A DNA stretch of 64,000 nt from DASQBT01 sp963746955 (GCA_963746955.1 CAVVDR010000003.1:129098-193097); one strand, 5' to 3'. Counted from the stretch's first letter, positions 50,539-60,534 are shown. The notes: a model not told the origin generated them from the letters alone. Made by a program: numbers and translations.

Positions 50539-51515
50539 TGCTGCGCTATTTCATCCGCCGCCTGCTGTATGCGATTCCTATCCTGATCGGAGTGAATCTG
50601 ATCACCTTCTTGCTGTTCTTCGTGGTCAACACGCCAGAGGACATGGCGCGCATGCACCTTGGCGTGAAGCGTGTGACACCGGCCGCCATCGAGCAATGGA
50701 AAAAGGAGCACGGCTATGACAAGCCGCTGTTCGTCAACAAGCTTGAAACCGGAACTGCGACTGTCACCCATACCCTGTTCTATCAACGGTCAATGAAGCT
50801 GTTCGCGTTGGATTTCGGCCAGGCCGACGACGGACGCGATATTACGCGAGACATCAAAACGCGCATGTGGCCTTCGCTGGCCATTGCCCTGCCGGTTTTT
50901 CTCATCGGCCTTCTGTCCAACATCACCGTCGCGCTGCTGGCGATTTTTTATCGCGGAACAAAGATGGAATTTTGGAGCGTGGTGGGGCTGGTGGCTCTTA
51001 TGTCCATTTCCAGCCTGTTCTACATCATCGCCGGCCAGTATCTGATTGCCAAGCTGTGGCAATGGCTGCCCATCTCGGGCTATGGCGCCGGCATCAATGC
51101 GCTCAAGTTCGTTCTGCTGCCGGTGATTGTTTCGGTGGCGGCGGGGATCGGCAGCGGCGCGCGCTGGTACCGAACGATCTTTCTTGAGGAGATCAGCCGC
51201 GACTATGTGCGCACGGCGCGGGCCAAGGGATTATCCGAATTGCAGGTGCTGTTCCGCCATGTGTTGAGGAATGGCCTGATTCCGATCCTGACCGGCGCGG
51301 TCGTGGTGCTACCGCTGCTGTTCACCGGCAGCCTGGTAACCGAGTCCTTCTTCGGCATTCCGGGCCTGGGCAGCTACACCATCGACGCCATACGCTCGCA
51401 GGATTTCGCCATCGTCCAGGCCATGGTGTTCCTGGGCTCACTCCTCTACATCTTCGGCCTGCTGCTGACCGATCTTTCCTACACCCTGGTGGACCCCAGG
51501 GTGCGGCTGACATGA
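50538..51515 (+). CDS. Peptide ABC transporter permease, DppB/OppB type
   Basis: 325 residues from ATG 50538, sharing one base with the preceding stop (TGATG). Six transmembrane helices and the EAA-type cytoplasmic loop DYVRTARAKGLSELQVLFRHVLRN (shown by positions 213-236) before the last helices are typical for the OppB/DppB permease. It forms the channel with the second permease. The frame is open upstream to 50082 but only as a shadow of the binding protein gene. Confidence 0.93.
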   Translation: MLRYFIRRLLYAIPILIGVNLITFLLFFVVNTPEDMARMHLGVKRVTPAAIEQWKKEHGYDKPLFVNKLETGTATVTHTLFYQRSMKLFALDFGQADDGRDITRDIKTRMWPSLAIALPVFLIGLLSNITVALLAIFYRGTKMEFWSVVGLVALMSISSLFYIIAGQYLIAKLWQWLPISGYGAGINALKFVLLPVIVSVAAGIGSGARWYRTIFLEEISRDYVRTARAKGLSELQVLFRHVLRNGLIPILTGAVVVLPLLFTGSLVTESFFGIPGLGSYTIDAIRSQDFAIVQAMVFLGSLLYIFGLLLTDLSYTLVDPRVRLT

Positions 51516-52936
51516 GGCCGGTGCTGCTGTGGACCGATGGCCTGATCTGGCTGCTGGTGGCGATTGGCATAATCCTGGGCGTGTACGTGCTGCGCAACCC
51601 CACGCTGCGTGCATCGTGGCACAGGGTAATTACCCGCCCGGTGGGCATGGCGTCGCTGGCGGTCCTGACGGTGTTTGTCCTGGTGGGCCTCGCCGACAGC
51701 CTGCACTACCGGCTCAAGCTGGACAACGGCCAATATGACGTGGAAGTATTGAGCGCGCTGGACCGGGCGCTCAAGCCTCTGAAAGAGCAAACCGAGCGCA
51801 CCTATTCAGCGCCGCTCGCCACGCGCGCGGAGGCCAAGGAAACCATGACTGGGCCGGACGGCAAACAGATACGTGCCTATCCAAGGCTGCTGTTTGGCGG
51901 CGCACAGTTGGCTGACCCGGAACGCGACTGGGCCGGCGATGTGGGCAAGCGCATCATCCAGGGAGTGGCGCTCGGGGTCATTTCCACGGCCTTGCTTGTA
52001 CTGCTGCTGGCGTGGGTGCTGAGGGCCCGCTGGGGCTGCAACACGTGGCTTGCGCTTGGGCGTCTGCGCCGGCCGCGCCAGGGCGATCCTGCCTGGCGGG
52101 CCTTGACTGTCACGGCGGCTGTCATCCTTGTCGTGGGCTGGGTACTCACCACGCTGGCGGGCGGTTATCACGTGCTGGGCACCGACAAAGTGGGTCAGGA
52201 CGTGCTCTATCAAACCCTGAAAAGCATCCGTACCGGCCTGGTGATCGGCACGCTCACCACGCTCGTCACCTTGCCTCTCGCGATCATGCTTGGATTGATG
52301 GCGGGCTATTTCAGAGGCTGGATCGATGATGTCATCCAATACGTCTACACCACCCTCAACTCCATTCCCTGGGTGCTGCTGGTCGCGGCCGCGGTGCTGA
52401 TCACCCAGGTGTACATCGAGCAGTATCAGGACCAGTTCGACTCGGTGGCGGCGCGGGCGGATTTTCGCCTGCTGGCCCTGTGCGTGATCATCGGGCTCAC
52501 CGGCTGGACCGGACTGGCGCGCCTGATCAGGGCCGAAACCCTGAAGGTGCGGGAGCTGGATTATGTGACCGCGGCGCGGGCCTTTGGCGTGTCCGATGTT
52601 CGAATACTGTTGCGTCACATCCTGCCCAATGTGCAGCACATCGTGTTGATCACGGTGGTAATGGATTTCTCCGGCCTGGTGCTGGCGGAAGCCGTGTTGT
52701 CCTATGTCGGAGTGGGCGTGGATCCGGTGATGAACAGTTGGGGCAACATGATCAACGCCGCTCGCCTCGAACTCGCGCGCGAGCCTATCGTATGGTGGCC
52801 TCTGGTGGCAGCCTTTGTTTTCATGTTCGCCCTGGTGCTGGCGGCCAATCTCTTTGCCGATGCGGTGCGCGATGCGTTTGATCCACGCACAGTATTTGCC
52901 ACCAAGCAAGCGCTGCCGGAAGGTGAAAAATCATGA
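51512..52936 (+). CDS. Peptide ABC transporter permease, DppC/OppC type, enlarged
   Basis: 474 residues, ATG 51512 overlapping the previous stop (ATGA). OppC/DppC permeases usually have about 300. Here about 200 extra residues hold two additional helices and a periplasmic segment before the standard domain, which starts near GTDKVGQDVLYQTLKSIR (about 225) and has the EAA loop LDYVTAARAFGVSDVRILLR (about 350). The extra part has no recognised domain. The C-terminus ends with ADAVRDAFDPR, as in OppC. Confidence 0.92.
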   Translation: MRPVLLWTDGLIWLLVAIGIILGVYVLRNPTLRASWHRVITRPVGMASLAVLTVFVLVGLADSLHYRLKLDNGQYDVEVLSALDRALKPLKEQTERTYSAPLATRAEAKETMTGPDGKQIRAYPRLLFGGAQLADPERDWAGDVGKRIIQGVALGVISTALLVLLLAWVLRARWGCNTWLALGRLRRPRQGDPAWRALTVTAAVILVVGWVLTTLAGGYHVLGTDKVGQDVLYQTLKSIRTGLVIGTLTTLVTLPLAIMLGLMAGYFRGWIDDVIQYVYTTLNSIPWVLLVAAAVLITQVYIEQYQDQFDSVAARADFRLLALCVIIGLTGWTGLARLIRAETLKVRELDYVTAARAFGVSDVRILLRHILPNVQHIVLITVVMDFSGLVLAEAVLSYVGVGVDPVMNSWGNMINAARLELAREPIVWWPLVAAFVFMFALVLAANLFADAVRDAFDPRTVFATKQALPEGEKS

Positions 52937-54696
52937 GTCTGCTGCGCGCCGACAATCTCCTGGTCCGCATCGGCGATGTCACGCCGGTGGATGGCGTGAG
53001 TCTGGAAATCGGCGCCGGCGAAACCCTGGCCCTGCTGGGCGAATCGGGCTGCGGCAAATCCATGACCGCGCTGGCGCTGATGCGCCTGCTGCCGGAAGGC
53101 GGGCGCGTTGCGGGGGGCAAGATCAGCTTTGATGGACAGGATGTGCTGGCGCTGCCTGAGTCGCAGATGCGCAATCTGCGTGGCCGCGGAATGGCGATGA
53201 TCTTCCAGGAGCCGCAGACTTCGCTTAACCCGGTGATGACCATAGGCGCGCAGATTGCCGAGGCGCTGCCGCCCGGTTTGCCCAGCAGCCATGCCCGCCA
53301 GGAGGTGTTGCGCCTGCTGGAAGACGTAGGCATCCCTGAGCCGGCTCGTCGCATCGACGGTTATCCGTTTGAATTGTCCGGCGGGCAGAAGCAACGCGCC
53401 ATGATTGCCCAGGCCCTGGCGGGCAATCCCAGGCTGCTGATTGCAGACGAGCCCACCACCGCACTGGATGTCACCCTGCAGGCGCAGATTCTCGACCTGA
53501 TCAAGCGCCTGACGCGGGAGCGGCGCATGGGCCTGCTGCTGATCACCCACGATCTGGGGCTGGCCGGAAGAATGGCCGACCGCATTGGCGTGATGTATGC
53601 CGGCCAACTGGTGGAAACCGGTCCTAGCCGCACCCTGCTCGATGCGCCTTTTCATCCCTATACGCAGAAACTCATGGCTGCCGTGCCCGGTCTGGCCAGG
53701 GTGGGGGAGCGTCTGGCCGCGATTCCCGGCCGGGTACCGCCGCTGAATCGCAAATTCACCGCCTGCCGTTTCGCCGACCGCTGCGAACACGTTTTTGCGG
53801 AGTGCCGAACTGCCGAGCCGGCGCTAGAACGATTGGTCGAAAATCATCAGGTGCGCTGCTATCTGGCCGACCACCCCGGCATGCGGAAGTCCAAGATCGA
53901 CATTCTGTCTGCGTCCAGGGCCCAGCCGGAACCCCTCGTTGTTCTGGACGTGCAGGATTTGCAGGTGAGCTTTACGCTCAAGTCCGGCGGCTTGTTCGGC
54001 AGGCACCGGATACGTGCAGTAGACGGCATCAGTTTCCATATTCAGTCCGGCGAGACCTTGGCCCTGGTGGGCGAATCCGGATGCGGCAAGACCACCGCGG
54101 CCAAGGCGATCTTGGGACTCAACCCCATTGCGGAAGGCCGGGTGCGTCTGAACGGGGAAATCGTATCGGGGCTCAGCAGCCGGAAGTTCAAACCCCATCG
54201 CCGCATTGCCCAGATCGTGTTTCAGGACCCGTACAGTTCACTTAACCCGCGCTTAAGGGTGGGCGAGATACTGACGGAGGGCATGACGGCGTTGGGGATG
54301 GGCAAAGGCAGAAGTCTGGCCGAGCTTCTTGAACAGGTCGGTCTGGATTCGACAGCGGCGGAGCGCTATCCGCACGAATTTTCCGGTGGCCAGCGCCAGC
54401 GCATCGCAATCGCGCGCGCGCTGGCGGTAGAACCCAGGCTGCTGATTTGCGACGAGCCGACTTCTGCGCTGGATGTATCGGTTCAGGCCCAGATTCTGAA
54501 CCTGCTGGCTGACCTGCAGCGCGAGCATCGCCTGACCATTCTGTTCATCACCCACAACTTGGCCGCAGTAGGCTACCTGGCTCACCGCGTGGCGGTGATG
54601 AAGGACGGCAAGATTGTGGAAGAAGGGGATGCCGGACAGATTCTTACCCGGCCCGAGCAGGATTACACCCGCACCCTGCTGGCGGCGGCGTTGTAA
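52933..54696 (+). CDS. Fused peptide ABC transporter ATPase (DppD-DppF type)
   Basis: 587 residues with two complete ABC domains. The first (about 1-300) has GESGCGKSMTALALM, the signature ELSGGQKQRAMIAQAL and LLIADEPTTALDV, followed by the OppD-type C-terminal Cys motif (CRFADRCEHVFAEC). The second (about 335-587) has GESGCGKTTAAKAILG, FSGGQRQRIAIARAL and LLICDEPTSALDV. It energises the two permeases. It overlaps the preceding stop (ATGA) and is the last operon gene. Confidence 0.94.
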   Translation: MSLLRADNLLVRIGDVTPVDGVSLEIGAGETLALLGESGCGKSMTALALMRLLPEGGRVAGGKISFDGQDVLALPESQMRNLRGRGMAMIFQEPQTSLNPVMTIGAQIAEALPPGLPSSHARQEVLRLLEDVGIPEPARRIDGYPFELSGGQKQRAMIAQALAGNPRLLIADEPTTALDVTLQAQILDLIKRLTRERRMGLLLITHDLGLAGRMADRIGVMYAGQLVETGPSRTLLDAPFHPYTQKLMAAVPGLARVGERLAAIPGRVPPLNRKFTACRFADRCEHVFAECRTAEPALERLVENHQVRCYLADHPGMRKSKIDILSASRAQPEPLVVLDVQDLQVSFTLKSGGLFGRHRIRAVDGISFHIQSGETLALVGESGCGKTTAAKAILGLNPIAEGRVRLNGEIVSGLSSRKFKPHRRIAQIVFQDPYSSLNPRLRVGEILTEGMTALGMGKGRSLAELLEQVGLDSTAAERYPHEFSGGQRQRIAIARALAVEPRLLICDEPTSALDVSVQAQILNLLADLQREHRLTILFITHNLAAVGYLAHRVAVMKDGKIVEEGDAGQILTRPEQDYTRTLLAAAL

Positions 54697-55007
54697 GGCG
54701 AAGCTGATTTACGGCAAGATGACTTTGAAAGGCGTCACAGCTGCTACGGGCATCGCGTGATCCCCGTTATGTCAGAATGGCCCGAGCGGTACCGTGAAAG
54801 CAGGTAGCGCAGGGGTCTGGCCTGCGTCATTGCTTTTCATGAATCCCGGAAGACGAACCCGAGCGGCAGTACGCATGGAAATTCTCGACCAGAAATGGGG
54901 CCAGACACAATCGGACTTGCGGGGCTTTGCAAGCAATCGAGAGCAAACAGATTGGCGCTATTCAGGCTGGATGCTCTTGCAGAGCGCAAGGTTCACTGAC
55001 TCGCCGT
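54697..55007. other. Non-coding stretch between importer operon and transglycosylase
   Basis: 311 bp between the ATPase stop and the end of the oppositely oriented transglycosylase gene. It contains a short inverted repeat GCAGG...CCTGC (54811-54826 region) but no convincing ORF or terminator T-run. I see nothing recognised in it. Confidence 0.4.
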
Positions 55008-56756
55008 TTAAGACTTGATGACCAGCCTGGCGCCCGGTTGAAGACGGTGTCCCTTGATCTGGTTCCAGCGGCGCAGATCGTCCATGGCGACTTTGTAGCG
55101 GCCACTGATGGCAGCGAGGGTGTCGCCTTTTCGCACGGTGTAGTAGCGGGTCTTGGCGGCATGTTTCCGCGCGACTCTGGCGTGACCTTGAGCGGAATGC
55201 GCACTGCTCTCGGCCTTCGACCGCTTCATGGCGCTGACCTGTCTGATTACGAGGTGTTGCCCGACCTTCAGGTGAGCTGATCTGAGGTGGTTCCAGCGTT
55301 TGAGATTGGCCGTAGAAACGTGGTATTTGCGTGCGACGGCGGACAGGGTCTCTCCCTTGCGTACGGCATGCGCGCGGCTGGCGTAGCCGACGGTCTGGGC
55401 GTCGTCGTTGAAACTGTGTTTTTCGGCTTCTGCCCAGGTGGCGAGTTCCTTGTCCGTGGCGGATTCAGAGGCGGAATTGGCTGGCACTAAGACGACTTGG
55501 CTCGAACCGAATCTGCCGTGATAAAGCTTGAAATGATTGTGCTCGGATAGCCGTGCAATCGTGGTGTTGAACCGTTCGGCGAGTTGGGAAAGGGTTTCGC
55601 CTCTGTGTGCACGAACCGGTTGCCAGCTGTCCCACTGTCCTTTTTGCAGATTGTCCTGAAACTGGGCCGCCTTATCCACCGGCACCAGCACCGCCACTTC
55701 GGAGTTGGCGCGGATGACCCTGCGCGGGAAGGCCGGGTTGAGGCTCAGGAACTCATCCACGCTCATGCCGGCCAGCCGGGCGGCGGAGCGCATGTCCATA
55801 TTGTTCGGATTGAGGGATACCTGGGTAAAGTAGGGCTCGTTGGGAATGTCGTTGAGGGATACGCCAAAGCTTTCCGGCTGCAGTATCAGTTGCTTGATGG
55901 CCAGCAACTTGGGAACGTAGTGCTTGGTTTCCACAGGTAGATCGAGAGACGCATAATCGGTGGGCAGTCCGCGCGCCGCATTTCTTTGCTGCGCACGGGA
56001 AACGCAACCTTCCCCGCAGTTATAGGCCGCCAGCGCCAGTTCCCAGGAGCCGAAATCCATGAACAGTTTCTGCAAGTAATCCAGCGCTGCCTGGGTTGCC
56101 GCGGTAATGTCACGGCGCCCGTCATACCAGGCGTTTTGCTGCAGGCCATAGGTCCTCCCGGTGGCTGGGATGAACTGCCAGATGCCTGCCGCGTCGGCGT
56201 GCGACAATGCCTGCGGATTGAAGCCGCTTTCGACCATGGGCAGCAGGGCGATCTCCATCGGCATGCCGCGCTGTTCCACCGCACCTACGATGTGATAAAG
56301 GTAGCGGCGGGAGCGCTCCAGCATGCGGTTCACATATTCAGGACGCTCCGCGTACCAGCGGACATGAACGTCAACCAGCGGGGAATCCAGAGGCCCAAGC
56401 CGAAATCCCTTGCGCACCCTGTCCCAGACGTTGGCGGGCTCTGCGGTTTCGCTAACGAGCTGCTTGGGATTGCTGTCGGGGGAGGCGGCTTTCGTCTTGT
56501 CGGAATTGTTATTGGGGCTGGAGGTTTGGTTGGGAATAAGGTCCTGGTGGTCGAATGAGGAATCGATCTGGTTGAATGCGAGTGCTTTGCCCTGGTTTGC
56601 AGCGACCTTGACTTGAGCGTCGCCGGGAGGCTCGGCCTGGGCAGCTTGGCCGATCAACAGGCTGGACGGCAGCAGGCCCAGCCAAAGAAAACCGCACTTA
56701 TACCTTCGCAACACATTGAATTGCTTCAAACTGATCTCCGCTGGGGTTGCCGTCAT
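55008..56756 (-). CDS. Lytic transglycosylase with three LysM domains (MltD-like)
   Basis: 582 residues from ATG 56756. A signal region (GFLWLGLLPSSLLIGQAAQA) is followed by a GH23 catalytic domain (about 130-290) with catalytic Glu in MVESGFNPQALSHADAAGIW and AYNCGEGCVSRA. Three LysM modules follow (about 385-430, 480-520, 535-580; each with GETLSxLA or GDTLAAIS). It cleaves peptidoglycan glycosidic bonds at the outer membrane or in the periplasm. No lipobox was seen. Confidence 0.93.
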   Translation of the reverse strand: MTATPAEISLKQFNVLRRYKCGFLWLGLLPSSLLIGQAAQAEPPGDAQVKVAANQGKALAFNQIDSSFDHQDLIPNQTSSPNNNSDKTKAASPDSNPKQLVSETAEPANVWDRVRKGFRLGPLDSPLVDVHVRWYAERPEYVNRMLERSRRYLYHIVGAVEQRGMPMEIALLPMVESGFNPQALSHADAAGIWQFIPATGRTYGLQQNAWYDGRRDITAATQAALDYLQKLFMDFGSWELALAAYNCGEGCVSRAQQRNAARGLPTDYASLDLPVETKHYVPKLLAIKQLILQPESFGVSLNDIPNEPYFTQVSLNPNNMDMRSAARLAGMSVDEFLSLNPAFPRRVIRANSEVAVLVPVDKAAQFQDNLQKGQWDSWQPVRAHRGETLSQLAERFNTTIARLSEHNHFKLYHGRFGSSQVVLVPANSASESATDKELATWAEAEKHSFNDDAQTVGYASRAHAVRKGETLSAVARKYHVSTANLKRWNHLRSAHLKVGQHLVIRQVSAMKRSKAESSAHSAQGHARVARKHAAKTRYYTVRKGDTLAAISGRYKVAMDDLRRWNQIKGHRLQPGARLVIKS

Positions 56757-56869
56757 GTTATAACGATGCGGCCGGCAGGTCAACCTTCTTGAGCAGACCC
56801 CCAACCAGGCTTTAGGCTTGCTGGGCGAAGCAGCCGGATATTTGCGCCGAGCCGGCCCAGGGGTTGCGT

Positions 56870-57640
56870 TTAAGCCCGGAATCGGTCTTTGGCAGTACGG
56901 AGCGCTGCAAAAATATCAACTTCATTCAAAGGCTTAGCACCAGTTAGGGTCTCCGCGGTCTGAGCCAGGGAAGCTTCATGACAGCGCAGAAAGGGGTTGG
57001 TGGCTTTTTCCAGTCCCAGGGTGGAGGGCAGGGTGGGCAGGCCCCGCTCCCGTTTGTCGCGGTCGGCGTGTTGTCTCAGCAACAGCGCCGGGTTGTCCCG
57101 GTCGACGGTAATGGCAAAAAGGATATTGCTTAAGGTGTATTCATGTGCGCAACAGAGCAGCGTATCGTCGGGAAGCTGGGCCAGCCTGGAGAGAGATCGA
57201 TGCATTTGTCCAGGGCTTCCTTCAAACAGCCGGCCGCAGCCGCAGCCAAACAGGGTGTCGCCGCAGAACAGATATCCCGCGCCATAATAAGCAATATGGC
57301 CTAAGGTGTGTCCGGGGGTGCAGATGATCTTGAGACTCAGTCCCAATTCGGGAAAGCTGATCTGGTCATCTTGCGCAAGAGGATGGGTCAGGCCGGGGAT
57401 CGGCTCCGCTGCAGGTCCATAAATAGAGCAGCCATAGCGCTGGTAAAGGACGAGGTTGCCGCCCACATGGTCGGCGTGGTGGTGGGTATTGAGGATGGCC
57501 AACAGTTTAAGGCCCAGTTGGTCGATCGCCTGGGCAACCGGCTGGTGATCTCCCGGATCGACTACCAGGGCAACATGCTGGTTGTGGATCAGCCAGATGT
57601 AATTGTCGGTGAATGCCGGCAGGGCCAAAACATTTAACAT
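56870..57640 (-). CDS. gloB: Hydroxyacylglutathione hydrolase (glyoxalase II)
   Basis: 256 residues from ATG 57640. Metallo-beta-lactamase fold with THHHADHVGG (about 53) and the later metal ligands TPGHTLGH and FCGDTLFGCGCGRLFEG (about 130). It hydrolyses S-lactoylglutathione to lactate and glutathione. It diverges from the methyltransferase gene by 27 bp; gloB, methyltransferase, rnhA and dnaQ in this layout are common in betaproteobacteria. Confidence 0.95.
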   Translation of the reverse strand: MLNVLALPAFTDNYIWLIHNQHVALVVDPGDHQPVAQAIDQLGLKLLAILNTHHHADHVGGNLVLYQRYGCSIYGPAAEPIPGLTHPLAQDDQISFPELGLSLKIICTPGHTLGHIAYYGAGYLFCGDTLFGCGCGRLFEGSPGQMHRSLSRLAQLPDDTLLCCAHEYTLSNILFAITVDRDNPALLLRQHADRDKRERGLPTLPSTLGLEKATNPFLRCHEASLAQTAETLTGAKPLNEVDIFAALRTAKDRFRA

Positions 57641-57667
57641 GAGCAGTGAAGGTCGGGGTCTCGAACT

Positions 57668-58417
57668 ATGGTATCCAAATTTGACGGTCAATGGGTTGAT
57701 AGCGCGCTGGGCACTTACCTGCTAAGCCGGGAACTGGTTTATTTTGACCGCGCGGTGGCCGACGTATTCGGCTTCAATGCGGTTCAGGTGGGTTTGCCGG
57801 CGGTGGCCTTTTTGCGCAACAGCCGCATCCCACAACGGGTAAGGTGCGGCTTGGACGGGGAGGCTCAGATTCATGCCGACCCGATGTTCCTGCCCTTTGA
57901 ATCGCAGTCCATCGATCTGGTCCTCCTGCCGCACGTACTGGAGTTCAGCGACAATCCGCACCAGGTACTGCGCGAGGTGGAGCGGATACTGCGCCCGGAA
58001 GGCAGGGTGATAATTTCCGGCTTCAATCCCAGAAGCCTGTGGGGCATTGTGCGCGCGCTGAAGGCTGGCGATGGGCGCTTTCCCTGGAACGGCAATTTTC
58101 TTAATCTTTCCCGGGTCAAGGACTGGCTTGAACTGCTGGGTTTCGAGTTCGCGGCGGGCAGTATGTGTTGTTATCGTCCCCCTATCAACCGCGACTCTTG
58201 GCTGCGGCGTTTCCGCTTTATGGAGCCAGCCGGGGACCGCTGGTGGGCGATGGGGGGTGGGGTTTATTTCATCCAGGCCGTCAAGCGAGTGCACGGCATG
58301 CGGCTGTTGACCCCATCCTGGAAAGAACCGGTAAATGCCGCGCAGACGTTGGCGCCGGCAGCAAGAAAGATCGTCAATCTGAAACAGTATCGGGTACGTC
58401 GTGGCAAGCCGCCGTGA
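57668..58417 (+). CDS. SAM-dependent methyltransferase (class I)
   Basis: 249 residues. It has a class I methyltransferase core: FESQSIDLVLLPHVLEFSDN, then REVERILRPEGRVIISGFNP and the C-terminal WWAMGGGVYFIQAVKRV. The N-terminal SAM-binding glycine motif is reduced, as in the YafS-like group always next to gloB/rnhA. The substrate is unknown. It overlaps the rnhA start by 17 bases. Confidence 0.88.
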   Translation: MVSKFDGQWVDSALGTYLLSRELVYFDRAVADVFGFNAVQVGLPAVAFLRNSRIPQRVRCGLDGEAQIHADPMFLPFESQSIDLVLLPHVLEFSDNPHQVLREVERILRPEGRVIISGFNPRSLWGIVRALKAGDGRFPWNGNFLNLSRVKDWLELLGFEFAAGSMCCYRPPINRDSWLRRFRFMEPAGDRWWAMGGGVYFIQAVKRVHGMRLLTPSWKEPVNAAQTLAPAARKIVNLKQYRVRRGKPP

Positions 58418-58847
58418 AATCGTCGAGGCTTACACCGATGGCGCTTGCAAGGGGAACCCGGGACCGGGGGGCTGGGGCGCCTTGCTGGTCTGCGGGGAGC
58501 ATCGGAAGGAGTTGTTCGGGGGGGAAGCACATACCACCAATAACCGCATGGAGCTCAAGGCCGTCATCGAGGCATTGAGTGCGCTGAAGCGGTCTGCGCA
58601 GGTCAGGCTGCATACGGATTCCCAATATGTGCACAACGGAATCAGCCTGTGGCTGCCCGGCTGGAAGCGCAAGGGATGGAAAACCGCCGCAGGCAAGCCG
58701 GTGAAAAACCAGGACTTGTGGCTGGCTCTGGAACAGGCCGCCCAAGCGCACACGGTCGAATGGATCTGGGTTAAAGGCCACGCCGGCCATCCGGGCAACG
58801 AGCGTGCAGACGAACTGGCGAATGCCGGAATTGGCTCGGCACGATAA
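58401..58847 (+). CDS. rnhA: Ribonuclease HI
   Basis: 148 residues from GTG 58401. All catalytic acids are present: YTDGACKGNPGPGGWG (Asp), NNRMELKAVIEAL (Glu), LHTDSQYVHNGI (Asp), GHPGNERADELAN (His/Asp). It cuts RNA in RNA-DNA hybrids. It overlaps the methyltransferase and is followed by dnaQ after 33 bp, the usual rnhA-dnaQ pairing. Confidence 0.95.
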   Translation: MASRREIVEAYTDGACKGNPGPGGWGALLVCGEHRKELFGGEAHTTNNRMELKAVIEALSALKRSAQVRLHTDSQYVHNGISLWLPGWKRKGWKTAAGKPVKNQDLWLALEQAAQAHTVEWIWVKGHAGHPGNERADELANAGIGSAR

Positions 58848-58880
58848 GGGACGAACGCTGCGTCTTGCGGCAGGAAGAAC

Positions 58881-59591
58881 ATGCGACAAGTCATTCTGGA
58901 TACTGAAACTACCGGGCTGGAACCCAGGCTGGGTCATCGGATCATCGAACTGGCGGGGGTGGAGCTGGTCAATCGCCGGCTCACCGGGAATCATTTTCAT
59001 CGCTACCTCAACCCGGACCGGCAGATTGATGAAGGGGCCTTGCAGGTTCATGGCATTACCTCTGACTTCCTGCAGGACAAACCCCGTTTTGCCGATATTG
59101 TCGGAGAGTTTCTTGAGTATGTCAGTGGCTCGGAACTGGTGATCCACAATGCGCCGTTTGATACCGGGTTCCTGAATGCAGAGCTTGAAAGGTTGGCCTT
59201 GCCAGCCATAGACCAGCACTGCAAACGGGTAGTTGACACCTTGTCTATGGCGAGGGAAATGCATCCCGGCCAACGCAATAACCTGGATGCCCTGTGCAAG
59301 CGCTATGGGGTGGATAATTCGAACCGGACCCTGCACGGCGCTTTGCTGGACTGCGAGTTATTGGCTGCCGTTTATCTGGGCATGACCCGGGGCCAGGAAA
59401 GTCTGATGATGAGCATGACGGATGCCGAGTCTGCCCAGTCTGCAGCCCTCTCCGGCCGCTTCCGGCCTCGCCCTGTTTGCGCTGTGGTGCCTGCTGAGGA
59501 ACTGACCCAGCATGACGCCTTGCTGGACGCGATCAACCATGAGTCTAAGGGGGCTTGCCTTTGGCTGGCGGGCGATAGCGCCGCGGACTAG
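58881..59591 (+). CDS. dnaQ: DNA polymerase III epsilon subunit (proofreading exonuclease)
   Basis: 236 residues. The exonuclease motifs are ILDTETTGLEP (5-15), VIHNAPFDTGFL (about 90) and LHGALLDCELLAAVY (about 152). The C-terminal tail (about 180-236) is for polymerase alpha contact. ATG 58881 has a GGAAGAA-type ribosome-binding site. A solute-binding protein gene follows on the same strand. Confidence 0.95.
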   Translation: MRQVILDTETTGLEPRLGHRIIELAGVELVNRRLTGNHFHRYLNPDRQIDEGALQVHGITSDFLQDKPRFADIVGEFLEYVSGSELVIHNAPFDTGFLNAELERLALPAIDQHCKRVVDTLSMAREMHPGQRNNLDALCKRYGVDNSNRTLHGALLDCELLAAVYLGMTRGQESLMMSMTDAESAQSAALSGRFRPRPVCAVVPAEELTQHDALLDAINHESKGACLWLAGDSAAD

Positions 59592-59607
59592 GGAATTGCG
59601 AACGTTA

Positions 59608-60534
59608 ATGGGGTATCTTGCCAAGGCCCTGTTGACGTTTTGCGTGGCGCTCATCGTTGCTTTCCGTGCGCCCGCCGCAACCGTCGCCGTCGTCTTGAGT
59701 GACGATTCTGTGCCCTACCAGGAAGTTCTGAGTGCGATTCAGTCGCGGCTGGGATCTGAATATGCGCTGGTTCGCCAATTGCCGGACCAGTTTGCGTCAA
59801 CCGAAACGGCTTCCGCAGCCAGGCTCATTATTACCGTAGGGGTTAAGGCCGCGGAGGCGGTTGTGAAGAAATCCTCCAAAACCCCCGTCATTGCAGCCTT
59901 GGTACCGCGCGATTGGTATCTCCATAATGGCCAGAGTCGGCTGATGGCAGATCAGCGGCCGGCCACGGCGGTGTTTCTTGATCAGCCCTTCTCCAGGCAG
60001 TTGCGCCTGGTGCGGGAAGCCTTGCCTGAAGTATCGAAGCTTGGAGTCGTATTGAGCAATGCTCAAGCGTGGCAGCTTCGTGAACTGCAATCCGAGGCCG
60101 CATCGTTGCACCTCAGCGTCAAGGATGTCATCGCGAGCCCGCAACAGCGGCTGGTGGAGTCGCTGGAGAAGGTGCTGCCGGGTGTTGATCTGCTGCTGGC
60201 TTTGCCGGATCCTGAAGTGTTCAATCGCGGGACGGCGCAGACCATTTTCCTCACCACCTACCGCTACAGGGTTCCGGTGATGGGGTATTCGCGCTCGCTG
60301 ACGCGCGCTGGAGCCCTCGTTTCCCTGTATTCGTCCCCCAGCCAAATAGGACAACAGACGGCAGAAGTTGCGCTCAAGGCGCTGTCCACCGGTATGGTGA
60401 AATTGCCATCGGCGCAGTTTCCCAAGTACTACTCCATTTCGGTCAACGAGCATGTGGCGCGTTCTTTGGGCCTGGAGCTTCCCTCTGAGGCCGCCTTGCT
60501 GAAACGCGTGCAGGAGACGGCCGGTCGTAATTAG
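59608..60534 (+). CDS. Exported ABC-type solute-binding protein (PF04392-like)
   Basis: 308 residues from ATG 59608 with a signal peptide (LLTFCVALIVAFRAPAA). The periplasmic binding fold of the ABC_sub_bind type is seen in VAVVLSDDSVPYQEVL, LIITVGVKAAEAVVK, LDQPFSRQLRLVREALPEV and the C-terminal FPKYYSISVNEHVARSLGL. It probably senses or binds a small ligand for a membrane protein. Upstream in-frame codons overlap dnaQ and are not used. No transporter genes adjoin it. Confidence 0.85.
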   Translation: MGYLAKALLTFCVALIVAFRAPAATVAVVLSDDSVPYQEVLSAIQSRLGSEYALVRQLPDQFASTETASAARLIITVGVKAAEAVVKKSSKTPVIAALVPRDWYLHNGQSRLMADQRPATAVFLDQPFSRQLRLVREALPEVSKLGVVLSNAQAWQLRELQSEAASLHLSVKDVIASPQQRLVESLEKVLPGVDLLLALPDPEVFNRGTAQTIFLTTYRYRVPVMGYSRSLTRAGALVSLYSSPSQIGQQTAEVALKALSTGMVKLPSAQFPKYYSISVNEHVARSLGLELPSEAALLKRVQETAGRN

